64,000 bases of DNA from positions 1,240,001-1,304,000 of the forward strand of contig NZ_CP079946.1 of the NCBI RefSeq assembly GCF_019968905.1, written 5' to 3'. A model generated the notes under the pieces. That model worked only from the letters and a program-made list of their open reading frames with translations. It was not told the origin of the DNA and ran no database searches. Below are positions 8,217 to 15,601 of this stretch, in pieces. The position numbers and the translations under genes were made by a program. The first letter of the stretch is position 1; every line of letters starts with the position of its first letter. The DNA is from Corallococcus sp. EGB. Its GTDB lineage: Bacteria; Myxococcota; Myxococcia; Myxococcales; Myxococcaceae.

Positions 8217-9563
8217 ATGCCCCGAGCGGTTACGCTCCCCGCCGGCATGTCCACCTTCCGGCGCTCCTTCCTCCGCTCCCTGCTGCCCTTCGCCTTGCTA
8301 ACGGCCGGGGCCGCCTATGCGCTCGCCTCCTGGAACTGGTGTGGGAGGTGGGAGGAGCGCACGCCCGAGGTGCTGTCACAGGTGCGTGGCGAGGGCGCCC
8401 TCAAGGCGGGCGCGGCGAAGGTGGCCCTCTCCCCGCCCTTCCCGGTGGTGGTGGCGGGCTACGTCCCGCCGCACCCCGAGGCGAGCCAGGCCGAGCTTCC
8501 CGTCCATGCGAGGGCCCTGGTGTTGGAGGCCGGCGGCGCGCGTGTGGGCGTGGTGTCGCTGGAGCTGCTCCTGGTGACCCCGGAAATCACGGCGCGGGTG
8601 CGTGAGCGCGCGGCGAAGGCGGGGGTGGAGGAGGTGCTGGTGGTGGCCACGCACACGCACTCGTCATTTGGAGGCTACGACGCACGGTGGGTGGCCCAGC
8701 TCTCAGCCATGGGGCGCTACCGGGAGGCCTCCGTGAGCGCGGTGGTGGCGGGCGCGAGCGAGGCGCTGGAGAAGGCCGCGGCCTCCCTGGCGGACGTGAC
8801 CCTGGAGGTGGGCGGCGCGGCGGACGCGGGGCTCGTCTATTCCCGCTCCGGCGGAGAGGTCCCGGACGGCCGGCTGACGCGGGTGGGACTGCGCGGGGAG
8901 GCGGGGTGGGTGGCGGAGGTGCTGGTGTTCGCCGGACACGCCACGCTCATCCCCCGGCAGCGGGCGCTGGTGGATCCGGACTACCCGGGGCGGCTGAGCG
9001 CGCTGCGCGAGGAGGCGGGCGCTGGCGTCTCCCTGTTCGTGCAGGGCAGCGAAGGCAATGCATCCGTGGCCTTCAACGAAGGGCAGGGCCCCGAGCGCGC
9101 CCTGGGCTTCGCGCGCAAGCTGGCGGCGCTCGCGGACACGGCGGCCCCCGCCTCCGTGGCGGAGCCGGCGCGGCTGGCGTTCGCGCGCGTGCGGACGGCG
9201 CTGCCCCGGCCGGACGCGTCGCGGCTGGTGCCCGCGCTCACCCGGGCGGCGGGGGACAACTTCCTGTGCGGTTCGTCGCCGCGCGAGGCGGAGGTGGACG
9301 CGCTGGTGCTGGGGCCGCTGGAGCTGCTGTCCATCCCCGGCGAGCCCACCGTGGGCGCGGGCCGGGCGCTGGCGGACGCGTCCGGGGCCTCGCACGTGCT
9401 GGGGCTCGCCAACGGCTACGTGGGCTACGTGGACACGCCGGAGCAGGTGCGCGCGGCGCAGGGCGAGTCCCGGCGCCAGTACTACGGCCCCGCCCTGCTG
9501 GAGCGCCTGGATGCCGCCGCGCGCGTGGCCTCCGGCGCGGTGGGCTTCTCCCCCGGGAGGTAG
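8217..9563 (+). CDS. neutral/alkaline non-lysosomal ceramidase N-terminal domain-like protein
   Basis: Membrane-anchored or exported protein of 448 residues, related to the N-terminal catalytic domain of neutral ceramidases. A hydrophobic segment at about 19-37 acts as signal anchor or signal peptide. ATHTHSSFGG near residue 145 resembles the zinc-binding THTHSGPGG of ceramidases, and QGSEGNAS near 277 resembles the GDVSPN segment. The C-terminal ceramidase domain is absent, as in many bacterial single-domain homologues. The start at 8217 is supported by GGAG 8 nt upstream; the ATG at 8247 lacks such a site. It is divergent from purF across a short gap. The lipid substrate is unknown. Confidence 0.75.
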   Translation: MPRAVTLPAGMSTFRRSFLRSLLPFALLTAGAAYALASWNWCGRWEERTPEVLSQVRGEGALKAGAAKVALSPPFPVVVAGYVPPHPEASQAELPVHARALVLEAGGARVGVVSLELLLVTPEITARVRERAAKAGVEEVLVVATHTHSSFGGYDARWVAQLSAMGRYREASVSAVVAGASEALEKAAASLADVTLEVGGAADAGLVYSRSGGEVPDGRLTRVGLRGEAGWVAEVLVFAGHATLIPRQRALVDPDYPGRLSALREEAGAGVSLFVQGSEGNASVAFNEGQGPERALGFARKLAALADTAAPASVAEPARLAFARVRTALPRPDASRLVPALTRAAGDNFLCGSSPREAEVDALVLGPLELLSIPGEPTVGAGRALADASGASHVLGLANGYVGYVDTPEQVRAAQGESRRQYYGPALLERLDAAARVASGAVGFSPGR

Positions 9564-9702
9564 GCGGGAGCGGAGGCCCGCCCGCCTGCCTGCCCTGGGG
9601 ACCTCCTGACGTCCGGCCGCCGTGAGGTGGCACCGTCGCTGACGGAGGGCCCGCTGCCTACCTTGGTCCTCGGATCGTCGGATTCGCGGGAGGGGGCACG
9701 GG

Positions 9703-10560
9703 ATGAGGTGGGAAGGCGGACGTCGCAGCTCGAACATCGAGGACCGGCGGGGCGGTGGCTTCGGACGCCCGCTCGCGGTGGGCGGCGGCGCCGCGTCGCT
9801 GGTGGTGGCGCTGCTGGTGATGTTGCTGGGCGGCGACCCATCCGACGTGCAGGTGGGCACGCGCACCGCTCCGTATTCGCAGCCGGGCACGGGCGGCTCC
9901 GGGAACGTCGACCCCCGGCAGGAGCAGCTGAAGGACTTCGCCTCCGTGGTGCTCGCGGACACGGAGGACACCTGGCCCCGCCTGCTGGAGCCCCAGGGCA
10001 TCCGCTACGTGCAGCCGCACCTGGTGCTCTTCACGGACGCGGTGCAGTCCGCGTGCGGGATGCAGGAGAGCGCGGTGGGGCCCTTCTATTGTCCGGGCGA
10101 CCAGAAGGTGTACCTGGACCTGAGCTTCTTCGACGAGCTGGAGGGCCGCTTCGGCGCGCCGGGTGACTTCGGCCGCGCGTACGTCATCGCGCACGAAGTG
10201 GGGCACCACGTGCAGAACCTGCTGGGCATCTCCCGCAGGGTGCAGTCGCTGCGCAACCGCACGAGCGAGGAGCAGGCCAACCAGCTCTCCGTGCTGACGG
10301 AGCTCCAGGCGGACTGCTTCGCCGGCATCTGGGCCCACCATGCCCAGAAGGAGCGCGACATCCTGGAGCAGGGCGACGTGGAGGAGGGCCTGGGCGCGGC
10401 CAGCGCCGTGGGCGACGACACGCTCCAGAAGCGCGCCCGGGGCTACGTCGTCCCCGAGTCCTTCACCCACGGCTCCGCCGCGCAGCGCATGACCTGGTTC
10501 AAGCGCGGCCTGGAGCAGGGGACGCTGGAGGCGTGTGACACCTTCAACGCCCGGCGGTAG
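9703..10560 (+). CDS. YpfJ-family (KPN_02809-type) neutral zinc metallopeptidase
   Basis: Putative zinc protease of 285 residues. The short basic N-terminus MRWEGGRRSSNIEDRRG, with its RxSxNIEDRRG core, is characteristic of the family. One membrane helix follows at about 24-43. The catalytic domain carries HEVGHHVQ with zinc ligands His164 and His168 and catalytic Glu165, and ELQADCFAG about 40 residues later supplies the third ligand region. The active site would face the periplasm. It is a single gene; the only close neighbour downstream is convergent. Substrate unknown. Confidence 0.92.
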   Translation: MRWEGGRRSSNIEDRRGGGFGRPLAVGGGAASLVVALLVMLLGGDPSDVQVGTRTAPYSQPGTGGSGNVDPRQEQLKDFASVVLADTEDTWPRLLEPQGIRYVQPHLVLFTDAVQSACGMQESAVGPFYCPGDQKVYLDLSFFDELEGRFGAPGDFGRAYVIAHEVGHHVQNLLGISRRVQSLRNRTSEEQANQLSVLTELQADCFAGIWAHHAQKERDILEQGDVEEGLGAASAVGDDTLQKRARGYVVPESFTHGSAAQRMTWFKRGLEQGTLEACDTFNARR

Positions 10561-10574
10561 GGGCGCGAAGAGCC

Positions 10575-11030
10575 TCAGCGCGCCCGCGCGGCGCCTGGCC
10601 CGTGCATCGACGGCAGGCGCTGCTGCTGCGTGCCGATGAGCGGCTGCTGGAGCTGATACGTGCCGTTGAGCGGCTGCTGCAACTGGTACGTGCCGTTGAG
10701 CGGCTGCTGAAGCTCGTAGGTCCCGATGAGCGGCTGCTGCAGCTGGTACGTGCCGACGAGCGGCTGCTGAAGCTCGTACGTCCCTTCGAGCGGCTGCTGG
10801 AGTTGATACGCGCCCGCGAGCGGCTGCTGGAACCCGCTCTCCGCGGGCGGCTGATACCAGTAATTGTTCCAGAAGGTGTTGTCGCCGGATTCACTTGTCA
10901 GTGATTGCGCGTTGTCCGGGCGCTGTGAGTCATTGCCCTCCGGGACGACCACTTCGTCCTGCTGCGCCAGGACCATGGCCGGACCGGACGCGAGCGCCAC
11001 TGCCAGGGTCACCAGGGTGCCAGTGCGCAT
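10575..11030 (-). CDS. small secreted protein made of seven 10-residue QQPLxGTYxL repeats
   Basis: Unrecognised exported protein of 151 residues. MRTGTLVTLAVALASGP with MVLA is a signal peptide, probably cleaved before Gln-Gln. A short acidic region and an aromatic stretch (FWNNYWYQPP) precede seven contiguous decapeptide repeats with consensus QQPL-x-GTY-[QE]-L, where x is A, E, V, I or N. A basic tail ends the protein. AGGAGGT just upstream fixes the ATG at 11030. The alternating polar and hydrophobic pattern with Gly-Thr-Tyr suggests stacked beta-strands or turns, for example a fibre or surface-adhesion element. No function can be assigned. It is convergent with the metallopeptidase gene and divergent from the beta-helix lipoprotein gene. 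Confidence 0.8.
   Translation of the reverse strand: MRTGTLVTLAVALASGPAMVLAQQDEVVVPEGNDSQRPDNAQSLTSESGDNTFWNNYWYQPPAESGFQQPLAGAYQLQQPLEGTYELQQPLVGTYQLQQPLIGTYELQQPLNGTYQLQQPLNGTYQLQQPLIGTQQQRLPSMHGPGAARAR
10620..10829 (-). repeat. coding tandem repeat, 30-bp unit x 7
   Basis: The plus-strand core GAGCGGCTGCTG recurs exactly every 30 bases, beginning at 10638, 10668, 10698, 10728, 10758, 10788 and 10818. The repeats are directly adjacent without spacers and encode the QQPLxGTYxL units, so this is a coding minisatellite, not a CRISPR array. Third-position variation between copies shows that they are not a very recent expansion. Confidence 0.95.
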
Positions 11031-11378
11031 GGGAACCTCCTTCCTTGGGGCGCGGGAGAGGGAACCGCGCCGCGACCTGCTTCTCAAGATGACCGCGCGG
11101 GTGGGCTCCGGCGAGCGCCTCGCACTGCTCCCTGGCCTGCTTGCGCGCCAGTCATGAAGCCGTGCGTCATTCGCATTTCGGACACATTGCGGACAATAGG
11201 CTTACCGCGTGCACGTGCTTTTCAAGCACGGCCAAAGGGGCGCCGCGTCAAAACACAAACGTGAAACTTGTGCTTGTCGTCAGTGTGTCTTTGCTCCGAG
11301 CATGCCGCCTTCCCGCTGCTTCGCGGGTCGCGGGTGCTTCCCCGTGGCCCAGGTGGAGCGGCCTCGCGGAGGAAAGAC
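11031..11378. other. 348-bp divergent intergenic region with a small perfect hairpin
   Basis: No gene is visible. The right half is relatively AT-rich. CGTGCTT-TTC-AAGCACG at 11214-11230 is a perfect 7-bp inverted repeat with a 3-base loop. TAGGCT at 11197-11202 could be a -10 element for the beta-helix lipoprotein gene, but no good -35 is spaced with it. The hairpin could be an operator or a leader structure for the plus-strand operon. All roles are inferred. Confidence 0.4.
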
Positions 11379-12935
11379 ATGCCCCGTTTGCAGTGGACCC
11401 GCGCGACGAGCGCGACGCTTCTGGCCCTGGTAGGGGCCCTTTCGCTGACCGCCTGCTCGGACGACGACAACACCACGCCGGACTCGGGCGTGAAAGTGGA
11501 CGCGGGTACCAATACGGACGCGGGCACGGACGCGGGGACGAACACGGACGCGGGCACGGACGCGGGCAGCGTGGACACGGGCATCCCCTGGGACGGCGGC
11601 AGCGCGGGGACGTTCTCCTGCGAGGGCAAGGCCCAGGCGACGCTGAACTTCGCGCCGGGCCAGGAGGAGGCGCTCCAGGACCAGGTGAACACGCTGGCCG
11701 AGTGCACCACCATCCAACTGGCGGCGGGCACGTACACCTTCGACAACGCCATCACCATCCGCCAGAAGGGCATCACGCTGGTGGGCGCGGGCAAGGGCGC
11801 CAAGGGCGAGGGCACGGGCGGGGCGAGCAGCACCGTGCTGGTCTTCACCAACGCCGCGGCGAACTCCAACGGCCTGGACGTGGTGGGTGACCGCTTCACG
11901 GTGAGCGACCTGGCGGTGTGGAACGCGAAGAAGGACGCCATCCGCGTGGAGTCCTCCATGGACGTGGTGATGCGCCGCGTGCGCACCGAGTGGGCGCAGG
12001 CCGACAAGGAGAGCAACGGCAAGTACGGCCTGTACCCGGTGAAGTCCAAGTACGTCGTCATCGAGGACTGCGAGGCCTACAACGCCGCGGACGCGGGCAT
12101 CTACGTGGGGCAGACGCAGTACGCCGTCGTGCGCAACAGCGTGGCGAAGCAGAACGTGGCGGGCATCGAGATTGAAAACACGCAGTACGCCTACGTGCTG
12201 GGCAACACGGCCCAGGACAACACCACGGGCCTGGTGGTGTTCGACCTGCCGGGCAACCCCATCCGGGGCACGGACATCCGGGTGAAGAACAACATCATCA
12301 CCGGCAACAACCGGAACAACTTCGCGTCCGTCGCGGCCAGCAGCAGCACGGTGTCGCAGGTGCCGGCGGGCACGGGCACGTTCATGCTGGCGTCGCGCCG
12401 CGTGGAGCTGACGGGCAACACCTGGGGCAACAACAACACGGTGGACGTGGCGGTGCTGAGCGGCCTCACCATCGAGCCCAACCCGGCGCTGTGGGACGCG
12501 GCGGGCGGGAACTTCGCGAGCTCCGACGTCTTCATCCACGGCAACACCTTCCAGGGTGGCAGCGGCGACAACGTGGACAACGGCAACCTGAGCCCGCAGC
12601 TGCGTCCGCTGGGCGCGGCCCTGGCGGCGCTCTACACCTACGGCGAGCAGCAGGGCGCGAAGGGCGTGGAGCACCTGGTGTGGGACGGCGTGGACCCCTA
12701 CAACCATGCCCGCGCGGAGGTGAACCCCATCAACATCTGCTTCGCCGACAACACGCTGCCCGCGGGCACCGTCAACGCCATCGCGGACCTGGACCTGGTG
12801 GCGGCGGGGGAGCTCGCGGCCAAGGGCAACTTCGCGGGCGGGTGGGCCCTCACGCGGCACTACCCGGCCACGAAGGCTGAGTTCGCCTGTTCGGGCTTCA
12901 GCCCCGCGCTGACGATTGGCGACAACATCCGGTAA
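11379..12935 (+). CDS. parallel beta-helix repeat lipoprotein (TIGR03805-like)
   Basis: Exported lipoprotein of 518 residues. The signal peptide ends in the lipobox LTAC with Cys26, followed by a low-complexity Asp-Ala-Gly-Thr linker and a right-handed beta-helix body with repeated turns such as GIYVGQTQYAVVRNS and GIEIENTQYAYVLGN. GGAGGAAAGAC directly before 11379 supports the start. This family is known to occur next to a diheme-type partner (SO_2930/TIGR03806 family), and that partner follows 24 nt downstream here. The pair has no established function; polysaccharide-linked or extracellular redox roles are speculation. It is probably lipid-anchored, possibly surface-exposed. Confidence 0.85.
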   Translation: MPRLQWTRATSATLLALVGALSLTACSDDDNTTPDSGVKVDAGTNTDAGTDAGTNTDAGTDAGSVDTGIPWDGGSAGTFSCEGKAQATLNFAPGQEEALQDQVNTLAECTTIQLAAGTYTFDNAITIRQKGITLVGAGKGAKGEGTGGASSTVLVFTNAAANSNGLDVVGDRFTVSDLAVWNAKKDAIRVESSMDVVMRRVRTEWAQADKESNGKYGLYPVKSKYVVIEDCEAYNAADAGIYVGQTQYAVVRNSVAKQNVAGIEIENTQYAYVLGNTAQDNTTGLVVFDLPGNPIRGTDIRVKNNIITGNNRNNFASVAASSSTVSQVPAGTGTFMLASRRVELTGNTWGNNNTVDVAVLSGLTIEPNPALWDAAGGNFASSDVFIHGNTFQGGSGDNVDNGNLSPQLRPLGAALAALYTYGEQQGAKGVEHLVWDGVDPYNHARAEVNPINICFADNTLPAGTVNAIADLDLVAAGELAAKGNFAGGWALTRHYPATKAEFACSGFSPALTIGDNIR

Positions 12936-12959
12936 CCGCGGTCAGGGAGCGTGACACCC

Positions 12960-14213
12960 ATGTCGACGTCGTTCGTGAATCCCCGTCTCTCCGTGGTGCT
13001 GCTGGCGCTGTCGCTGGCGGCCTGCGGGTCCTCCGACCCGGAAGTCCCCGGGCCCACACCCGACTCGGGCACCGTGCCGGATGCTGGAACCGGGGACGCG
13101 GGGGGCCCGGACGCGGGTGAACCGGACGCCGGTCCCGTGGACGCGGGGACGGATGCCGGAGCGCCGGATGCGGGCGAACCGGACGCCGGCCCCGGGGATG
13201 CGGGGCCTTCGCTGGCCATCCCCAACGTGCTGTCGGGCTTCGGGCTGTTCACCGGAAGCCCGGCGAACGGGGGGCTGGTCCCGGTGGAGGGCAACGTGCC
13301 CTACACCCTGTCCACCGCGCTGTTCTCCGACTACGCGGTGAAGTCACGCACCCTCTACATCCCCCCTGGCAAGACGGCGCACTACGAGCCCGTGGCCGCG
13401 CTGGACCTGCCGGTGGGGACGCTCATCACGAAGACGTTCGCCTTCCCGGCGGACCTGCGGAAGCCGGACCAGGACGTGCGGCTCATCGAGACGCGCGTCC
13501 TGGTGCACCAGCCTTCCGGTTGGGAGGCGTGGCCTTACGTCTGGAACGCGGAGCAGACGGAGGCCACGCTGGCCACCGGCGGCCGCACGCGCGACGTGAC
13601 GTTCACCGACCTGGACGGGGAGACGCGGTCGTTCCGCTACCCGGTGCCCTCCAAGAACCAGTGCCAGCAGTGCCACCACCTGCTGGACGGCCAGGGCAAT
13701 CAGGTGATGCACCCCATTGGCGTGAAGGCGCGCTACCTGCACCGCACGAACACCTACGGCGGTGTGGAGCATGATCAGCTGGAGTACCTGGCATCACTGG
13801 GCAAGCTGGACAGGCTGCCGGCCGCGGTGGACCTGCCGAAGGCGCCGGACGCGTTCAACCCGCAGGCCGCGGACCTGACCACGCGGGCGCGCACGTACCT
13901 GGACATCAACTGCGCGCATTGCCACAACCCGAAGGGGACGGCGGGCGTCACCAGCCAGCTGTTCCTCAACTTCGACAACACCAGCGTGTTCAACCTGGGC
14001 GAGTGCAAGCGCCCGGGCTCGGCGGGCAGCGGCGTGGGCGGTGAGTTCGACATCCTCCCCGGCAACCACGCGGAGTCCATCCTCTGGTACCGGCTGCACA
14101 CGGAGGAGGACGGCAAGATGATGCCGCAGATTGGCCGGACGATTCACCACAAGGAGGGCTCGCAGCTCATCGCGGATTGGATCGACTCCATGACGCCGAA
14201 GACCTGCAAGTAG
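12960..14213 (+). CDS. diheme cytochrome-like lipoprotein (SO_2930/TIGR03806-like), partner of the beta-helix protein
   Basis: Exported lipoprotein of 417 residues with lipobox SLAAC (Cys22) and a long Asp-Ala-Gly-Pro linker at about 30-85. Two CxxCH haem c motifs are visible, CQQCHH at about residue 235 and CAHCHN at about 318, as expected for the SO_2930 family. AGGGAG at 12944-12949 selects the ATG at 12960 over the nearer GTG at 12951. It follows the beta-helix gene by 24 nt, so the two form a two-gene operon. A periplasmic or outer-membrane redox role is inferred from haem binding; no substrate domain is recognised. Confidence 0.87.
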   Translation: MSTSFVNPRLSVVLLALSLAACGSSDPEVPGPTPDSGTVPDAGTGDAGGPDAGEPDAGPVDAGTDAGAPDAGEPDAGPGDAGPSLAIPNVLSGFGLFTGSPANGGLVPVEGNVPYTLSTALFSDYAVKSRTLYIPPGKTAHYEPVAALDLPVGTLITKTFAFPADLRKPDQDVRLIETRVLVHQPSGWEAWPYVWNAEQTEATLATGGRTRDVTFTDLDGETRSFRYPVPSKNQCQQCHHLLDGQGNQVMHPIGVKARYLHRTNTYGGVEHDQLEYLASLGKLDRLPAAVDLPKAPDAFNPQAADLTTRARTYLDINCAHCHNPKGTAGVTSQLFLNFDNTSVFNLGECKRPGSAGSGVGGEFDILPGNHAESILWYRLHTEEDGKMMPQIGRTIHHKEGSQLIADWIDSMTPKTCK

Positions 14214-14216
14214 CGC

Positions 14217-14489
14217 TCAGGCGGCCGGCGACGGGGGCTGGGGCTCCTCCAGCCCCACGTTGCCGGACGCGCGGAGGACGACGGTGGTCATCACCACCGC
14301 CGTGCCCGTGACGCTGCGCAGGGCCGCCGGCATGGACGCGGAGCTGGAGGCGCCGACGAACGCCACCTGCATGCCCGGCGCGGCGCGCCCCGGAAGAAGC
14401 GCAGCGGGTTGATAGGTGCGGGCGGTGTGCTCTCCCAGCTTCACCAGCGCGAAGCCCAGCAGGCCCGCGAAGAAGCTGACCTGGGGCAT
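14217..14489 (-). CDS. hypothetical protein, 90 residues
   Basis: Unrecognised small protein with codon use typical of the window (third positions almost all G or C) and GAAGG 5 nt before the ATG. It has a hydrophobic stretch near the N-terminus (SFFAGLLGFALVKLG) and another amphipathic Ala/Val-rich segment near 60-76, and it ends in a Pro-rich tail. It is convergent with the diheme lipoprotein gene (3 nt apart) and divergent from the small peptide gene at 14653. It could belong functionally with that peptide locus, but nothing in its sequence shows this. Confidence 0.55.
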   Translation of the reverse strand: MPQVSFFAGLLGFALVKLGEHTARTYQPAALLPGRAAPGMQVAFVGASSSASMPAALRSVTGTAVVMTTVVLRASGNVGLEEPQPPSPAA

Positions 14490-14580
14490 CTTGCCTTCGG
14501 ACAGCGCGGCGGTGGTCCGCGGACCCCAACCCCCTCGCGGGTCCCGCGCCGTGTTCCCGTCCGCGGGATGCCCCACATCG

Positions 14581-14609
14581 TTGCGACGCACTCCCCGGCC
14601 CCCTAGGCT
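14581..14609 (+). promoter_or_regulatory. candidate sigma-70-type promoter for the peptide/protease locus
   Basis: TTGCGA (14581-14586), a 17-base spacer and TAGGCT (14604-14609) lie upstream of the small peptide gene. The predicted start near 14616 leaves a leader of about 37 nt containing GGGAG at 14641-14645. The -10 match is partial, so this is a candidate only. Confidence 0.45.
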
Positions 14610-14652
14610 TCCTGACCGGTTTTCCCATCAATCCACTGCCGGGAGTGTTCCC

Positions 14653-14844
14653 TTGAAATTCACGAGCAAGGACGTGTCGAAGCTGCTGGACGAAGTGAGC
14701 GGATCCGAGGACCTCATCGGGTACGCCTGCGCCACGTCGTATCTCAACGGCCAGCACTACACGTGGAATGGCACGCAGTGGGTGGGCACCTACTTCCCGG
14801 AGCTCAAGTATCCGGTGGGCGAGGACTCGAGCAGCTCCTGCTAG
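14653..14844 (+). CDS. 63-residue Cys-terminated peptide, possible RiPP-type or protease-substrate precursor
   Basis: Small ORF with a TTG start, GGGAG 7 nt upstream and window-typical codon use. An N-terminal part that looks helical and leader-like (MKFTSKDVSKLLDEVSGSED) is followed by an aromatic-rich part with five Tyr, two Trp and one Cys (IGYACATSY, HYTWNGTQW) and a C-terminal tail GEDSSSSC ending in Cys63. There is no signal peptide. A subtilisin-like gene starts 25 nt downstream on the same strand. The leader/core look plus an adjacent protease recalls ribosomally made, post-translationally modified peptides, but no modifying enzyme or exporter is visible nearby. I do not recognise the family; function is inference. 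Confidence 0.65.
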   Translation: MKFTSKDVSKLLDEVSGSEDLIGYACATSYLNGQHYTWNGTQWVGTYFPELKYPVGEDSSSSC

Positions 14845-14869
14845 GCGGTGTTTCAAGGCCCTGCCTCCC

Positions 14870-15583
14870 ATGAAGGTCGCCATCGTGGACAGCGGTGTGT
14901 CGGTGGGCTTCCTTCGCGGGGCGGGGCTGTCGCTCGCCGGGGCCGCGAGCTTCACGGTGGACCGGGAGGCGCGGCGCCTGGAGTCCCGGGTCCATTCGCG
15001 GGAGGAGCTGGCCGCGTGGTGTGACGGCGGCTCCGTGCTGGAGGACCTGGAGGACACGCACGGCCACGGCACCGCGGTGCTGAGCATCCTGCGGGGACAG
15101 GGCCGTCCTCCTGACGACGTGGCGTGGTACGTCGCGCGCGTGCTGGATGGGCGGATGCGCGGCGACTCGCTGTGCCTGCTGGAAGCGCTGGAGTGGCTGA
15201 CGCGGGACGTGCGGCCGGACCTCATCAACCTGAGCCTGGGCACCGTGGGACGCGCCTTCGAGGCTCCGCTCACCGCGCTGTTGGACCGCGCGGTGGAGCA
15301 GGGCAGCCTGGTGCTCTGCGCCGCGGGGCCCGTGGCCGGCCTTCCGTCCGGGATGCCGTCGGTGGTGACGGTGGCGGACGCGGCGACGGCCCACGCCCTG
15401 CGCCGCGGCGACGTCGTGGACCACGTCGAACACGCGGCCTCGGTGCGGCTGTACTCGGACGGAGCCTGGTGCGAGCGCCCCCTCACGAGCAGCTACGCCT
15501 GCGCGCTGGCGGCCGCGCAGGTGCTGCGCGAGGGAGGTCCTCCCGGCTGGCGGCGCGTCACCGCGTCACGGCGGACGCGGTGA
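14870..15583 (+). CDS. small leaderless subtilisin-like (S8) protease-fold protein
   Basis: A 237-residue S8-like protein without signal or pro-peptide, hence probably cytoplasmic. Catalytic-type residues are visible: Asp7 in AIVDSG, His66 in DTHGHGTAVLSI, and Ser207 or Ser208 in PLTSSYACALAAA. DLINLSLG (117-124) matches the conserved strand before the specificity pocket. The usual oxyanion-hole Asn (AAGN) is replaced: the segment reads LCAAGP with Pro154. It follows the 63-residue peptide gene by 25 nt and is convergent with the catalase gene. The likely role is maturation or recognition of the neighbouring peptide. Alternatively it is a degenerate protease acting as a binding protein. Confidence 0.78.
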   Translation: MKVAIVDSGVSVGFLRGAGLSLAGAASFTVDREARRLESRVHSREELAAWCDGGSVLEDLEDTHGHGTAVLSILRGQGRPPDDVAWYVARVLDGRMRGDSLCLLEALEWLTRDVRPDLINLSLGTVGRAFEAPLTALLDRAVEQGSLVLCAAGPVAGLPSGMPSVVTVADAATAHALRRGDVVDHVEHAASVRLYSDGAWCERPLTSSYACALAAAQVLREGGPPGWRRVTASRRTR

Positions 15584-15601
15584 CGTTCGCCCTGGCGGGC
15601 C

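Noticed and set aside
9562-9587. AGGCGGG/CCCGCCT inverted repeat at the end of the ceramidase-like gene as a terminator
   Set aside because: It overlaps the stop codon and has no T-run. Such GC repeats are frequent by chance in this composition.
10620-10829. Possible CRISPR array because of a 30-bp period
   Set aside because: Units are contiguous without variable spacers and are in frame within a signal-peptide protein.
14167-15486. 439-codon minus-strand frame opposite the peptide and S8-like genes
   Set aside because: The plus strand carries the S8 catalytic motifs; the minus-strand translation is Ser/Arg-rich with no fold.
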